A stretch of 16,246 bases of DNA from CAUZFZ01 sp963579025 (GCA_963579025.1 CAUZFZ010000204.1:1-16246); one strand, 5' to 3'; shown: positions 1 through 8,794, counted from the first letter of the stretch. Numbers and translations: made by a program. Notes: generated from the sequence alone by a model not told the origin.

Positions 1-32
1 CGATCGAGTCCCCAGTCAGTAAGATCATTCAC
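1..32 (-). CDS. Possible start of a gene running off the left edge
   Basis: On the minus strand a GTG at 32-30 is preceded, seven bases upstream, by AAGGA (complement of 40-44). It opens a frame reading (M)NDLTDWGLDR into the window edge. Only about ten codons are visible, so no product can be named. The ribosome-binding site and clean frame are the only support, and the AAGGA also lies inside an inverted repeat (34-96), so it could be coincidental. If real, the gene would follow the truncated propeller gene on the same strand. Confidence 0.2.
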   Translation of the reverse strand, partial: MNDLTDWGLD

Positions 33-33
33 G

Positions 34-96
34 GCGGCGTCCTTGCCATGCGAGATTGAATTCCCGTTCAGAAATCAGGATCGCAAAGGACGCCGC
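34..96. repeat. Imperfect inverted repeat downstream of the truncated propeller gene
   Basis: GCGGCGTCCTTGC (34-46) is the reverse complement of GCAAAGGACGCCGC (83-96) apart from one extra base, with a 36-base loop. It lies just past the stop of the minus-strand propeller gene at 113. It could be a stem-loop terminator, though I see no T-run beside it, or the end of an inserted element. Next to it is an imperfect direct repeat, 102-121 against 130-148, both ending in CAACTCAC. Confidence 0.45.
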
Positions 97-112
97 TTTC
101 TCCAAGACGACT

Positions 113-1636
113 TCAACTCACGGCCAAAGCCGAAGAACTCCAACTCACAACTCCCACGTGTTGTCGCCTCAGAGAGATCACACCCTTCCTGACCTCGCCC
201 GTTGCGGGATCCAGCCCCTGCCACGAATACTCTCGATGTCGCAGATAGCGGTACTTGTCCGGTACTGCTGGGTCCACGTCACCCACGTGCGTCCAGTAAA
301 GGCCGTCGATGAAGAAGCCGTCGCGGTAGGACTTGGCCTTGCGCCTTGTTGGCGAACCCAGTACCTCGTATGTGCGATTCCACAGGTGCTTACCGTCGAC
401 CGTCGAGAACGCCTGAGCTCCGTCAGATGTGTACAAGACCATTGTCCCTGGTTGGACTGCGCAGAGGTTTCCGCCCTTTTCTCTGCGAGTGACTTTAAAC
501 ACCTGGCGGTGCCACATCTCGGCGCCGGTGGTGAGATCGAAGCAGCCGATGGTCCCTTGTCGCCGCTCCGTGTAGTAGATCTTCCCGTTGAGAATCGCTG
601 CGTTGGTTAAGCCGTGACCGGGCTCGATCGACCGGTTCTGGCAGCTCCAGTGGACTGTTCCAGTTTCGGGATCGAGGCACTTGAGTTCGCAGTTCCGGCC
701 ACAGGCGACGACCAGGTGACCCTCGTGAAGCAACGCCCATTGCGGATCGGAGGCGGCTTCGTAGGTTACCACCAGTTCTCCAGTTGCGCCGTCCACGGCC
801 ACCAGATTCTCATTGCGCGCACCTGAACTCATGATGAATCTCTCGCCAGCGGCGATCATGGTCAGCGGTCTGGTGGATCCGGCACGCTTCCAGAGCAATA
901 AACCGCTGAAAGCGTCGCGTACCGAAAGATACGGCCAGGACTCGTCACGTGTCGCACTCTCGTTGATCACGTAATAGACCCGCCCGCCCCCGACCACCAT
1001 CGACCTGGCCTTGTAGTCCGGCATGGGCCATTCCACACCGGCAAGCCAGCGGAGGCGCTGAGGTGGACCGGCCAGCACGTCATTGGACACGCGATTGCCC
1101 GAGGTGTCGTAGTTCTGGTGAGTCCACTCGTCCGAGCCTGGCGGAAGCGGCCTGGTAATCAGCGTCCACTTGTCAACACTCCTGAGAACTTCATACCCCT
1201 GCGCGCCGAATGGCACCGTTGCCTCAAGGCACGCAACTCCATTAGGAGCGAGTACGCGGACGACCTCGGCAAGTGTTAATCCCTTGCCCAGTAGCTCAGC
1301 GAAGTTGCTGACTACCATCAAATTCACCAGGCCGCTTGCGTATGGGAGCCGGCTGAGCGACGAATGCTCCACTGAGACGCGCCCGTAAAGCCCCTGCTTC
1401 GTGATGTGGTCGCGGGCATTTGCTAATACTGCGGCATCAACGGCCAACCCGTGGACCAGGAACGGACCATTCTTTCCCAAACCTGCGGTGAGCTTCCCGT
1501 CGGTGACTCCAAGTTGAACACAGAGACCAGCCCGCACGCCACTGGCGCGTATCAGCGCATCGGAGAATTCACCCGTCTCGGCAGCCAGCGTCGGACCAGC
1601 CACAAGTGCAAACACGCACATCAAGAGCTGTCTCAT
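113..1636 (-). CDS. Exported methyltransferase-like/PQQ beta-propeller protein, apparently truncated
   Basis: I chose the ATG at 1636 (507 aa) because it begins a clear signal peptide (MRQLLMCVFALVAGPTLA, then AETGEF); the open frame runs back to a TTG at 1741. Residues about 25-145 resemble a Rossmann-type methyltransferase: AGLCVQLGV stands where motif I (normally GxGxG) would be, and LAEVVRVLAPNGVACLE resembles the segment before the last strands. A short SDEWTHQNYD linker follows. From about 185 there are PQQ-type propeller blades (LVAVDGATGELV, LKCLDPETGTVHW, CFDLTTGAEMWH). The blade beginning GLDPATGEVRK breaks off and the last 25 or so residues look unrelated. The neighbouring protein with the same layout has 942 residues, so a C-terminal propeller half seems to be missing. 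The real function is unknown; a structural or ligand-binding envelope role is a guess. Confidence 0.8.
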   Translation of the reverse strand: MRQLLMCVFALVAGPTLAAETGEFSDALIRASGVRAGLCVQLGVTDGKLTAGLGKNGPFLVHGLAVDAAVLANARDHITKQGLYGRVSVEHSSLSRLPYASGLVNLMVVSNFAELLGKGLTLAEVVRVLAPNGVACLEATVPFGAQGYEVLRSVDKWTLITRPLPPGSDEWTHQNYDTSGNRVSNDVLAGPPQRLRWLAGVEWPMPDYKARSMVVGGGRVYYVINESATRDESWPYLSVRDAFSGLLLWKRAGSTRPLTMIAAGERFIMSSGARNENLVAVDGATGELVVTYEAASDPQWALLHEGHLVVACGRNCELKCLDPETGTVHWSCQNRSIEPGHGLTNAAILNGKIYYTERRQGTIGCFDLTTGAEMWHRQVFKVTRREKGGNLCAVQPGTMVLYTSDGAQAFSTVDGKHLWNRTYEVLGSPTRRKAKSYRDGFFIDGLYWTHVGDVDPAVPDKYRYLRHREYSWQGLDPATGEVRKGVISLRRQHVGVVSWSSSALAVS

Positions 1637-1901
1637 TAGAATTGCCCCCATCCACCTTCGATTCAAGGTTTCTCGGCCCGCTCCCCGGCAGGGGTCTGCG
1701 CGTTGCCCCACCCTCCTGATGCATCCCGAAGAAGCAGACAACTATCTGAACGCAATGTACAACATCCTGGCGGAAGTCTCCTCATCGCTGCATCAGGCGA
1801 GCCGCAGGTGGGCACTTACCGTGGCTACCGTCACCAGAGGATGGGAGACGCAGGGTCTTAGGCGGCATCGGAGTTTTTTTGACCGGACGGGCGTGGTGTA
1901 A

Positions 1902-4730
1902 TTACTTTCTCGACTGGTAACAGAGGAGCTTTCCCTCGCGCGTGGCGATGAAGAGTTTGCTTCCGAATGCTGACATGCCCAGGAATGCGGGGAAGTTATC
2001 CAACGGCACGGTGCTCACAACGGCCCCGTTCTTACGCGACACCGTCCAGAGTTCCGGAGACTTCCTGATTCGCTGGTAGTGTCCAGCGCAGAACACGTAT
2101 TCCGAGGCCAGGACGATGTCGTCTACGACCAGCTCGATCGGGTCCGAAGTCCACAGAGGATTCGTTGGATCGTCCGCAATCGCTGTCAGGTGGAGTGGAC
2201 CCGTGTTGGCCCATCCTTCTCCCTTTGGCTTGAAGCGGCAGGCCACGGTCAGTTTGTCATCAAAGGCGAGGACACGGGCGTCCAGACGCCGGCCGAATCG
2301 CAGTCGCCGAAAGCCACCCCAGTTGTCTTCATTCGTTCGAGGGATACTGTTGCCTTTGGTCACCAGCTCGTACGAAGTCTGCAGCTCTCTGGCACCGTGA
2401 ATCGACTGTACTCCGTGGGGGATTTCACCAGGGTCTGCTGCGTCGACTGCCTCGCCGGTCTCGGGCCTGAATGCAAAGTCGCCTCCGGTGTAGCTCACGT
2501 AGGCCACACCTTCGGCGATCAGTACGTCCGACGTCAGGGCCCACTTCGATTCCAGCTTCTCCTGACCTCCGATGTATCGCTCTCCGGGAGCGGCGAGAAG
2601 CCTGTAGACGAGACCACCAGTTCTGGCGTCGAGGCAATAGACCCACCCGTCTCTCGCTGCGAAGAGGCACAGTCCCTTGTAAAGCGTTGGCGGATAGTCC
2701 ACGCGGCTGCCGACAGGGAAGACCCACTTTTCTTCTCCGTCAGCGTGATCAAGTGCCACGATCCGCTGCCCATCGATGTCGGCAACGACGACGAGTCCGT
2801 AAGCGATAACCGCTTGCGTCAGTCCGGTACGCTGGCTGCTCATTACCCCGAAGCTGGTTCCACCGAGACCAATTTGTGATTCCCAGGCTTTCACAAGCGT
2901 GGGGCCGAGTGTTGTGCGCGTGAAGTTGCCGCCCGCTGCGCTTCCACGAAACATGGGCCAGTCATTCACAGTTGTGTCTTCGCTCGTTGTCGCCCTGCCA
3001 ATTGTCTCGATCGTCTTCCCACTCCCTCCGCCCTCTACCACCGCATCAGCGGGACCCACTGCGCTGATTGGGCCACTCTTACGGCTCGGAAAGTTGTAGA
3101 CCAATCCGCTTCCGGAATTCATCCCAAAGAAGCAGGCAGGATGCGGCATTGTCAGCGGTGTTGCGGTGAGCGTTTTCTTGTCAATCCAGAGATCGTAGTA
3201 AGCGATATAGTTTCCGAGCTGCAGCTCGGGAAAACATCCGTGAAAGTCTCCAGCGTTCCTCAGAACTCGGTCTTCGATCTCAACATCTCCGGTGGCCAGG
3301 TCGAGTCTGGTGGCCACAACCTCATCGTCGTAGCTGCCCTCCTGGTTGTGCCGGTAGTACAACAACAACTTGTCGCCAACTGTCGTTACGCGAACGCGGC
3401 CTGCATCAAAATAGCGCTCGTTCTTTGAGATACGCACTTTCCAGGTATACGACCACAGCTGCGAGCCATCCGTTGGATTGAGGACGATCACCGGGAATTC
3501 ATCTCTTGGTCCACCCCGCCTCGCGTCGGACTTCATGCGAATCAGCAGGTAGTCGCCAGCCATTGACAACGACTCGAACGTCGCAGGCAGTGCTGGGACG
3601 GGCTTCGTCCACACTTCGGTTCCGTCGGTAAGATTCTTTGCCTGCAGAGTTGTGCCGTCACAGAAAAAGATTGTCTTCCCAATGACTGTTCCTCGTATCG
3701 GTTGATATCGAAACCGAGGGAACTTCCACAGCAGATTGCCGGACTTCGTGGAGTACACATCTCCCGCGACAAGTAGCAGGTCGTCATTCAGAAGCGAAAT
3801 CCGTGCTTCACGATGGACTTTCGCAACGACTTCACTCAGCACCTCACCCGAGCCACTGTCGAGGACCGAAACTCTACCGTCGCCGGTTCTCACAAAGAGA
3901 CGACCATCACTGGTGGCGGCCAGGCCGTTATAAAGATTCCAGCCGCCAGGGGCCTCCCACGTCCAAATGGTTCGCCCGTTCCTGGCATCCCGGGCAAACA
4001 CCACCGCGGCGCTCGTGTTCAGATCGCCCTCATCAATCTCCATGCGCTCCATATAAAAGAGTTTCCCGGCACTGGTCGTGACACCGGTGTAACCGTTGGC
4101 GATCTGCGTTCGCGGCCCGGCCTGCCACTTGATGTCGAGCGGCAGCTTCCACTCAATTGGTCTGACTGATTGACGGTATGCCAATTCCCAGCCGGGAATC
4201 GCGACCGTGTCCATGCCGAGCTGTTTCGCAACCGCAGCATCGCGAGCGCGACGCTTGCGGAACACCACTACACCGCCGGAGACGAGGAGTCGACTGACGT
4301 CCGATAAGCGTGCCTTTCCGAGTGCAGCGGAATCTTCCACGACAATGAGGTTAAACAGCTCGGAATCGTAGTGGTCCGCCTCGAACGGCGCGCCGCGCAC
4401 CCCGAGTTGTTCTCGGCTATTGCCCCGAGAAATCTGAACTCCCCAGGTTTGAGCGGCCTCCTGATTCGGCTGAAGTAGCTGTACGTAAAATGAACTGTTG
4501 TCCGCAAATGCCTCACCAAGCGCTGGCGAATCCACTCCCAGGATCAGGCAAAGACCGCCGCGAATGCCGGTCCGCTTCAGAATCGTCTCCGCTTCCAGTG
4601 AAGGAGACTGGGCAACCGCTGGACTGCCAGATATCAGCGTCACAATCAGTGGCAGAAACACGAGCGATCGTCCATGAGATTCGCCGCGTGCAACTGCAGA
4701 TTCCAACCATTGGCGGGCAACATCGTGCAT
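1902..4730 (-). CDS. Exported methyltransferase-like/double PQQ beta-propeller protein
   Basis: 942 residues. The ATG at 4730 has AGGAG five bases upstream (complement of 4736-4740). A long n-region leads to a hydrophobic signal segment (SLVFLPLIVTLISGSPAVA, about 22-40). Residues about 48-190 form a degenerate methyltransferase-like fold: GIRGGLCLILGV replaces the SAM-binding glycine motif, FNLIVVEDS matches strand 4, and LSDVSRLLVSGGVVVFRK matches the post-motif region. A first propeller spans about 215-580 (DARNGRTIWTWEA, LTDGTEVWTK, NPTDGSQLWSY). A second starts at the typical NDWPMFRGSAAGGNFTRT near 589 and runs to the end (DHADGEEKWVF, DARTGGLVYRL, YCLDA). It lies 265 bp before the truncated paralogue and 120 bp after the double hydrolase, all on one strand. 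The domain reading is sound; biochemical function is not known and PQQ binding cannot be assumed from the repeats. Confidence 0.9.
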   Translation of the reverse strand: MHDVARQWLESAVARGESHGRSLVFLPLIVTLISGSPAVAQSPSLEAETILKRTGIRGGLCLILGVDSPALGEAFADNSSFYVQLLQPNQEAAQTWGVQISRGNSREQLGVRGAPFEADHYDSELFNLIVVEDSAALGKARLSDVSRLLVSGGVVVFRKRRARDAAVAKQLGMDTVAIPGWELAYRQSVRPIEWKLPLDIKWQAGPRTQIANGYTGVTTSAGKLFYMERMEIDEGDLNTSAAVVFARDARNGRTIWTWEAPGGWNLYNGLAATSDGRLFVRTGDGRVSVLDSGSGEVLSEVVAKVHREARISLLNDDLLLVAGDVYSTKSGNLLWKFPRFRYQPIRGTVIGKTIFFCDGTTLQAKNLTDGTEVWTKPVPALPATFESLSMAGDYLLIRMKSDARRGGPRDEFPVIVLNPTDGSQLWSYTWKVRISKNERYFDAGRVRVTTVGDKLLLYYRHNQEGSYDDEVVATRLDLATGDVEIEDRVLRNAGDFHGCFPELQLGNYIAYYDLWIDKKTLTATPLTMPHPACFFGMNSGSGLVYNFPSRKSGPISAVGPADAVVEGGGSGKTIETIGRATTSEDTTVNDWPMFRGSAAGGNFTRTTLGPTLVKAWESQIGLGGTSFGVMSSQRTGLTQAVIAYGLVVVADIDGQRIVALDHADGEEKWVFPVGSRVDYPPTLYKGLCLFAARDGWVYCLDARTGGLVYRLLAAPGERYIGGQEKLESKWALTSDVLIAEGVAYVSYTGGDFAFRPETGEAVDAADPGEIPHGVQSIHGARELQTSYELVTKGNSIPRTNEDNWGGFRRLRFGRRLDARVLAFDDKLTVACRFKPKGEGWANTGPLHLTAIADDPTNPLWTSDPIELVVDDIVLASEYVFCAGHYQRIRKSPELWTVSRKNGAVVSTVPLDNFPAFLGMSAFGSKLFIATREGKLLCYQSRK

Positions 4731-4850
4731 TCTGGCTCCTCACGGATGACTGCTTCTTCGCCCGATAATCCGAATGAGTGGCGAGGAAGTTCTACGTCGG
4801 TCACAACGCCTTTGATCGTCTCTCCGCGTGCGATTTCCACTTGCTACAGT

Positions 4851-6977
4851 CTATGGGGAATCGCAATCATCTCCGGCAACGACGTCATTCAGATACTGAA
4901 ACAGCTCGATGCGTCGAGCTTCTACGCCTATTACGAGGATCTGCTCTCGTTTCGACGAAGTCGTGCCCCCTGCGAGTCGTTTCCAGGCGTCGCTCGGCAA
5001 GGGATGACGGGCCGAGTCCAGTGGATGATAGAGCGTTATTTGACGAGGGTGCGCCAGCTCAAGCAGGTCAAACAAATCGAGTCGTTGAGACAGGTAGGGT
5101 AGAACATTCCAATGGGCGGTTTCTGCGGCAAGCTCGTCGGTAGCGAAGTCTACTTCTGCGCCTGAACGGTACGTCACCTGCGACCGGTCGAGTACCAGGC
5201 GAGCACGCTTTGGCAGGAACGGTGCTGCCGCCAGCAGCAGTGGCCCATCGTAATGATGGCCGACGAATGTTAGCTGGTGTTCGGCGTCGATGAGTCCCGC
5301 GTCACGGACAACTTCCAGCGCAACCAGAATATCGCGCACGCGTTCGGCCAGCAGCGACCGCCCCGAAGAGAGCAACGCGGTTGCGACTTGACCTGTCTGA
5401 TGCGTGTCGAGTGTCTTGCCGGTGTAGGACAACTCGACCACGGTCGCGTGTGTGCGAATGCGATCGTTCCAGTAATACCGCTCGAGACGATCCGTCTCGT
5501 GATCACCGTGTAGTCGCAGCACGAGGTTCCCGCGAGCTTTCGCGGCAAGTGACTTCTCCAACGGAATCGAGACCAGCACCGAGACGTCGCCACCCAGTCC
5601 CGACCGCCAGGTCATTCGCTCTTGTGAGGAGAGATTGCTGCGATCCGCCCCAAGCGATTTGCGCGTAATCCTGTCAGGCAAAGAGGCTTTTCCAGACCAG
5701 CGTCCGGAAATTAATCCCGCAAGATATTCACGATCGGATTCCACAGTTCGCGTGTGTCCCTCATTTCTTTCTGAATCGAGAAATCGTTTCATCCGCGCGC
5801 GATGGACATCGGCCAGCGTCAGCGAATCGGCGGGCAGGTCGCCGTTGGGATAACACTGAAGCTTCGTGTAGGAACGAAATCCATCGCCTGCCGGAAGCTT
5901 TTCTAGCGGCGGCATGCCAAACGACTGGCGGAAAAATCGAATCTGCTCCGCGACCATGTCGTCGTTCCACGAGTGCGGGGCGTCGAATTCGGCGAGACGC
6001 ATGCGATCCTCGTGCTTGCCGAGCCCGTAAAGTCGGTTCGCATCACGGACTGATGCCCGCGCGCCGTTGATGGGAAACATGTAATCCTGGATTCCATTGA
6101 CTGCCAGAACGGGACGCGGATAGGCCATCGCCAGAAACGTGCTGTGATCACCGACTGAAAGAATGTCGGTCAACAGCTCGCAAATGCACATGTTGGTGTC
6201 GGTGAGATCGGCCCTCAGCGACGTCACCGCGCACGTGGGCGACGCGGCAGCCAGTCGCCGTTCGACGGCCGCGCAGAACAGCGTTTGGCTTCCGCCACCT
6301 GATGTGCCGGTCATTCCCAGTCGCTCGGGATCGACGTCGTCACGGGTGAGCAGATAGTCGATGCAGCGCACGTTGTCGAACAGTTCCAGCGCCATCAGCG
6401 ACGTGCCGGTCAGAAACAGATGCCCGCCGCGCGTCTCGTGTCCAGTCCCGCGCCGCTCCTGTTTTCCCCAGCCATCTTTGGCCAGCACGATAAACCCAGA
6501 CTTCACGAACCGCTGGTACGCGTTTTGATAGACAGGGCGATCACGACCACTGTGACCGTGCGGACAGATCAGGGCAGCCTTGCGCCGTGGTCCTTTATTC
6601 GGGATATAGACATTGCAAGGCACAGGGACACCCGGCGCCGATTCGACAATCACTTTCTCGATGACATAGCCATCGCAGTCGATCTTTCCAACCAGCCGCG
6701 ACTTCGGCGGAACTCGCTTCTTATCAAGCTGCAGGTCGAGCAACTTTAGAAACTTCAATCGCGCCGACTCGATCTCCTTCAACAACTCGGCTTCGCTGTG
6801 CAGACTCTGCAGCCGGGCGTCGTGGGCTTCGCACAATCGGTTCACATGATCCTGTACGCCTTGAAAGACGGGATCTTCGTGTCGCGGAACCTCAGGACGA
6901 TCGGCCTGCGCGAAAGCATCTGCCACACAGGTACAGGCGAGACCAAACAGCGTCAAAGATATCAATCTCATCGTCAT
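4851..6977 (-). CDS. Exported double alpha/beta-hydrolase, acetyl-xylan-esterase-like
   Basis: 708 residues. Start ATG at 6977 with AAGG nine bases upstream; a second ATG two codons in is possible. The signal peptide is MTMRLISLTLFGLACTCVADAFA. The first hydrolase domain (about 85-355) carries ICPHGHSGRD at the oxyanion strand, nucleophile Ser226 in GMTGTSGGGS, acid Asp298 in NGIQDYMFP and His335 in DAPHSWND, a complete triad of the type seen in AXE1/CE7-like deacetylases. A second hydrolase-like half (about 455-705) has LRLHGDHE and an elbow reading FVGHHYDGP (573-578), with no serine at the nucleophile site, so it is probably inactive. Family knowledge suggests ester (acetyl) removal from a polysaccharide outside the cytoplasm; the substrate cannot be read here. 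A copy of the GDPD 3' end lies 20 bp before the start. Confidence 0.88.
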   Translation of the reverse strand: MTMRLISLTLFGLACTCVADAFAQADRPEVPRHEDPVFQGVQDHVNRLCEAHDARLQSLHSEAELLKEIESARLKFLKLLDLQLDKKRVPPKSRLVGKIDCDGYVIEKVIVESAPGVPVPCNVYIPNKGPRRKAALICPHGHSGRDRPVYQNAYQRFVKSGFIVLAKDGWGKQERRGTGHETRGGHLFLTGTSLMALELFDNVRCIDYLLTRDDVDPERLGMTGTSGGGSQTLFCAAVERRLAAASPTCAVTSLRADLTDTNMCICELLTDILSVGDHSTFLAMAYPRPVLAVNGIQDYMFPINGARASVRDANRLYGLGKHEDRMRLAEFDAPHSWNDDMVAEQIRFFRQSFGMPPLEKLPAGDGFRSYTKLQCYPNGDLPADSLTLADVHRARMKRFLDSERNEGHTRTVESDREYLAGLISGRWSGKASLPDRITRKSLGADRSNLSSQERMTWRSGLGGDVSVLVSIPLEKSLAAKARGNLVLRLHGDHETDRLERYYWNDRIRTHATVVELSYTGKTLDTHQTGQVATALLSSGRSLLAERVRDILVALEVVRDAGLIDAEHQLTFVGHHYDGPLLLAAAPFLPKRARLVLDRSQVTYRSGAEVDFATDELAAETAHWNVLPYLSQRLDLFDLLELAHPRQITLYHPLDSARHPLPSDAWKRLAGGTTSSKREQILVIGVEARRIELFQYLNDVVAGDDCDSP

Positions 6978-6996
6978 TTGAATTACCTTACGTCAC

Positions 6997-7101
6997 CAGT
7001 CGTTCTTCTTGTCGTTGTCTTTCCTATACCGGCATTATTTTCCCCACATCATCGACAAGAGGGAAGCCGACACCGGCATCGAAGTAACGTTTGAGCCGAT
7101 C
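6997..7101 (-). pseudogene. Duplicated, partly deleted 3' end of the GDPD gene
   Basis: This 105-bp stretch aligns with 10316-10458, the last part of the GDPD gene, with about 11 mismatches by eye and one 38-bp deletion (bases 10348-10385 are missing). It encodes LDRLKRYFDAGVGFPLVDDVGKIMP against LKRYFDVGVDFPLVDDVEKMMP in the intact gene. The deletion then shifts the frame, and the tail YRKDNDKKNDW appears in another frame. The stop codon is also changed (TGG for TGA). No homology continues upstream of 7101, so only the end of the gene is present. A short peptide could still be made from the open frame, but this is best read as debris. Confidence 0.85.
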
Positions 7102-7162
7102 CAGCACAAGCATTGTACCGAACGGGCTACCGGATTCGCAGCGGCTCGACGACGACGGATTC

Positions 7163-8731
7163 CTACTCCTTGATGTCAGTTGTCTCGCCGGCTTTCGCAG
7201 CTTTTGCTTCCCGGATTTCACCGCTGGGAAATCGAACGCGGATATCAACTTCGGTTCGGGTTCCAATGCCGATGTGAAGTCGTCCATCAATGACTTCTGC
7301 TTTGCTCGCAGTATTCAGCATAAAGCATTGGCGATAGTTGATCAGTCCTGCTGCATTTCCCAACTTGCCGGCCTCATAAACCCAGACCTTGCACCCGAGC
7401 TGCTGCTCAGGGCTGTTCCTGGGAACAATGCGCACAAACAGCCCGCGGTTCTTGATCTCATTTCGGAAGAGCACCATGGTCGGGCCACCCTTCTTTCCCC
7501 TCGCGATGAAATCCAGGTCACCATCATTGTCCACATCACCGATAGCACGGTGCATGCAGTAGACGGGAATGTTATTGACTTCTTTGCTCTTCCCGTCGCC
7601 AAGGTTCAGGATGTAGCCATGCTCTGCAGCATGATGACCAGCCATGCTCAAGTCGCGACGGCCGTCATTGTCCAGATCAAGCATATCCACCGTACCGTCA
7701 CCTACGAAATAGCCAAACCTGGTGTAAGTACCCTTGGGCCGGTTGCCGAGCTCAAACAATCGACTGTCACTCTTCGTAAAGTTCCCGTTGCCATCGTTCA
7801 CGTACCATAACCCAGAATAAATATCGATGAGGTCCAGGTCTCCGTCCCCGTCCCAATCTTCGGGGAAAAAAGCACCGTCGTTAGGCAAGCCTCGATCGGC
7901 AGTCGTGTCTTTGAATTGTGTAGTGTTTGTGGAGTTCTCGTCCAGGCTCAGCACGTAAGAGAGGAATCTTGTGCCTCGGATAAAGCCTTCCTTGAAGTGA
8001 ACGATGATTTCATTCTTGTGATCCCCGTCGAGATCCACGGTATAGGGTAACCCGAAGCCGGTACCTCGGCTGTGCTCAATTCCTTCCGGCCAGGGAATGA
8101 TGCTGTCAACTTTCCAAAGCTCCTTGGTTTCGAATTTCTCTGGGAGCTTTCCTCGCCATTCTTTGGGGGACGGAGAGATCGTGTACACGCTACCTTTAAC
8201 GGTCATCTCACAATGGTGGCCATCTCCATCCACATCAACCAGCTTCGGGGACCAGGTGCGTGCGGGAAGTAGAGAAAGTGTTGATTTCTTCCAATGCCCT
8301 GTCCTGTCGTTAAGGAATAGATATCCACCCGGGAAGGCCTGCGAGCTGATCCCGTCAATGAAAGTATCGCCATTCACATGCCACCAGAGCGGTGCTCGTG
8401 TGCCGAAAGCCCAACGGGATTTGTAGTCCGGGCTGTCCAGCGTGAAGGTGCCGTCACCGTTGCCCAGCCAGATCGCTGCGCCGCCACCATGATGGCCGTA
8501 GAACATAAGATCGACGTTATTGTCTCCGTTGATATCCACTAGCGGGGACATCCACGGATACTTGATCCCCGTGGGATCTTCCTCGGTCCGTTGCTTGACA
8601 ACATGGGTCAGCCCGGATTCCTCAACCGGAACCTTCACAAAAGGAAGGGAGGTGATCTCCGCCGCCTGGGCGCCGGTGTAAGCCAGGCAGGTGACAAAGA
8701 GCGACAAAACGAAGCGGCGAATAGATCGCAT
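7163..8731 (-). CDS. Exported FG-GAP/VCBS repeat protein with UnbV-like C-terminus (copy A)
   Basis: 522 residues from the ATG at 8731, which begins a signal peptide (MRSIRRFVLSLFVTCLAYTGAQA); the open frame goes back to a TTG at 8791. The ribosome site is only AAGAAG-like and weak. Calcium-binding-type DxDxDG loops occur at 66-74 (DINGDNNVD), 166-175 (DVDGDGHHCE), 233-241 (DLDGDHKNE), 292-300 (DWDGDGDLD), 352-360 (DLDNDGRRD) and 399-407 (DVDNDGDLD), as in the integrin-alpha-like propeller of FG-GAP proteins. The end, LHIGIGTRTEVDIRVRFPSG (485-504), matches the ASPIC/UnbV pattern. It follows copy B by 63 bp. These proteins are thought to bind Ca2+ and act in adhesion, polysaccharide binding or as scaffolds; the true partner is unknown. 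Confidence 0.92.
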   Translation of the reverse strand: MRSIRRFVLSLFVTCLAYTGAQAAEITSLPFVKVPVEESGLTHVVKQRTEEDPTGIKYPWMSPLVDINGDNNVDLMFYGHHGGGAAIWLGNGDGTFTLDSPDYKSRWAFGTRAPLWWHVNGDTFIDGISSQAFPGGYLFLNDRTGHWKKSTLSLLPARTWSPKLVDVDGDGHHCEMTVKGSVYTISPSPKEWRGKLPEKFETKELWKVDSIIPWPEGIEHSRGTGFGLPYTVDLDGDHKNEIIVHFKEGFIRGTRFLSYVLSLDENSTNTTQFKDTTADRGLPNDGAFFPEDWDGDGDLDLIDIYSGLWYVNDGNGNFTKSDSRLFELGNRPKGTYTRFGYFVGDGTVDMLDLDNDGRRDLSMAGHHAAEHGYILNLGDGKSKEVNNIPVYCMHRAIGDVDNDGDLDFIARGKKGGPTMVLFRNEIKNRGLFVRIVPRNSPEQQLGCKVWVYEAGKLGNAAGLINYRQCFMLNTASKAEVIDGRLHIGIGTRTEVDIRVRFPSGEIREAKAAKAGETTDIKE

Positions 8732-8794
8732 ATCAATACTTCTTCTTGATTTGACGGTAATGTAAAAAGCCTCAGGCTGTCCGAAGTTCAACGG

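Noticed and set aside
1874..1880. Seven-T run as a terminator
   Set aside because: It would serve plus-strand transcription only, there is no plus-strand gene before it, and no stem precedes it.
1719..1901. 60-codon plus-strand open frame in the gap between the two propeller genes
   Set aside because: No ribosome site, no recognisable motif, and both flanking genes lie on the other strand.
2079..2879. 266-codon plus-strand open frame
   Set aside because: Antisense to the second propeller of the 942-residue protein, with no domain pattern and no ribosome site I trust.
7091..7810. 239-codon plus-strand open frame opposite FG-GAP copy A
   Set aside because: It is antisense to clear DxDxDG repeats; long open frames opposite such GAY-rich repeats are expected and the peptide has no recognisable domain.
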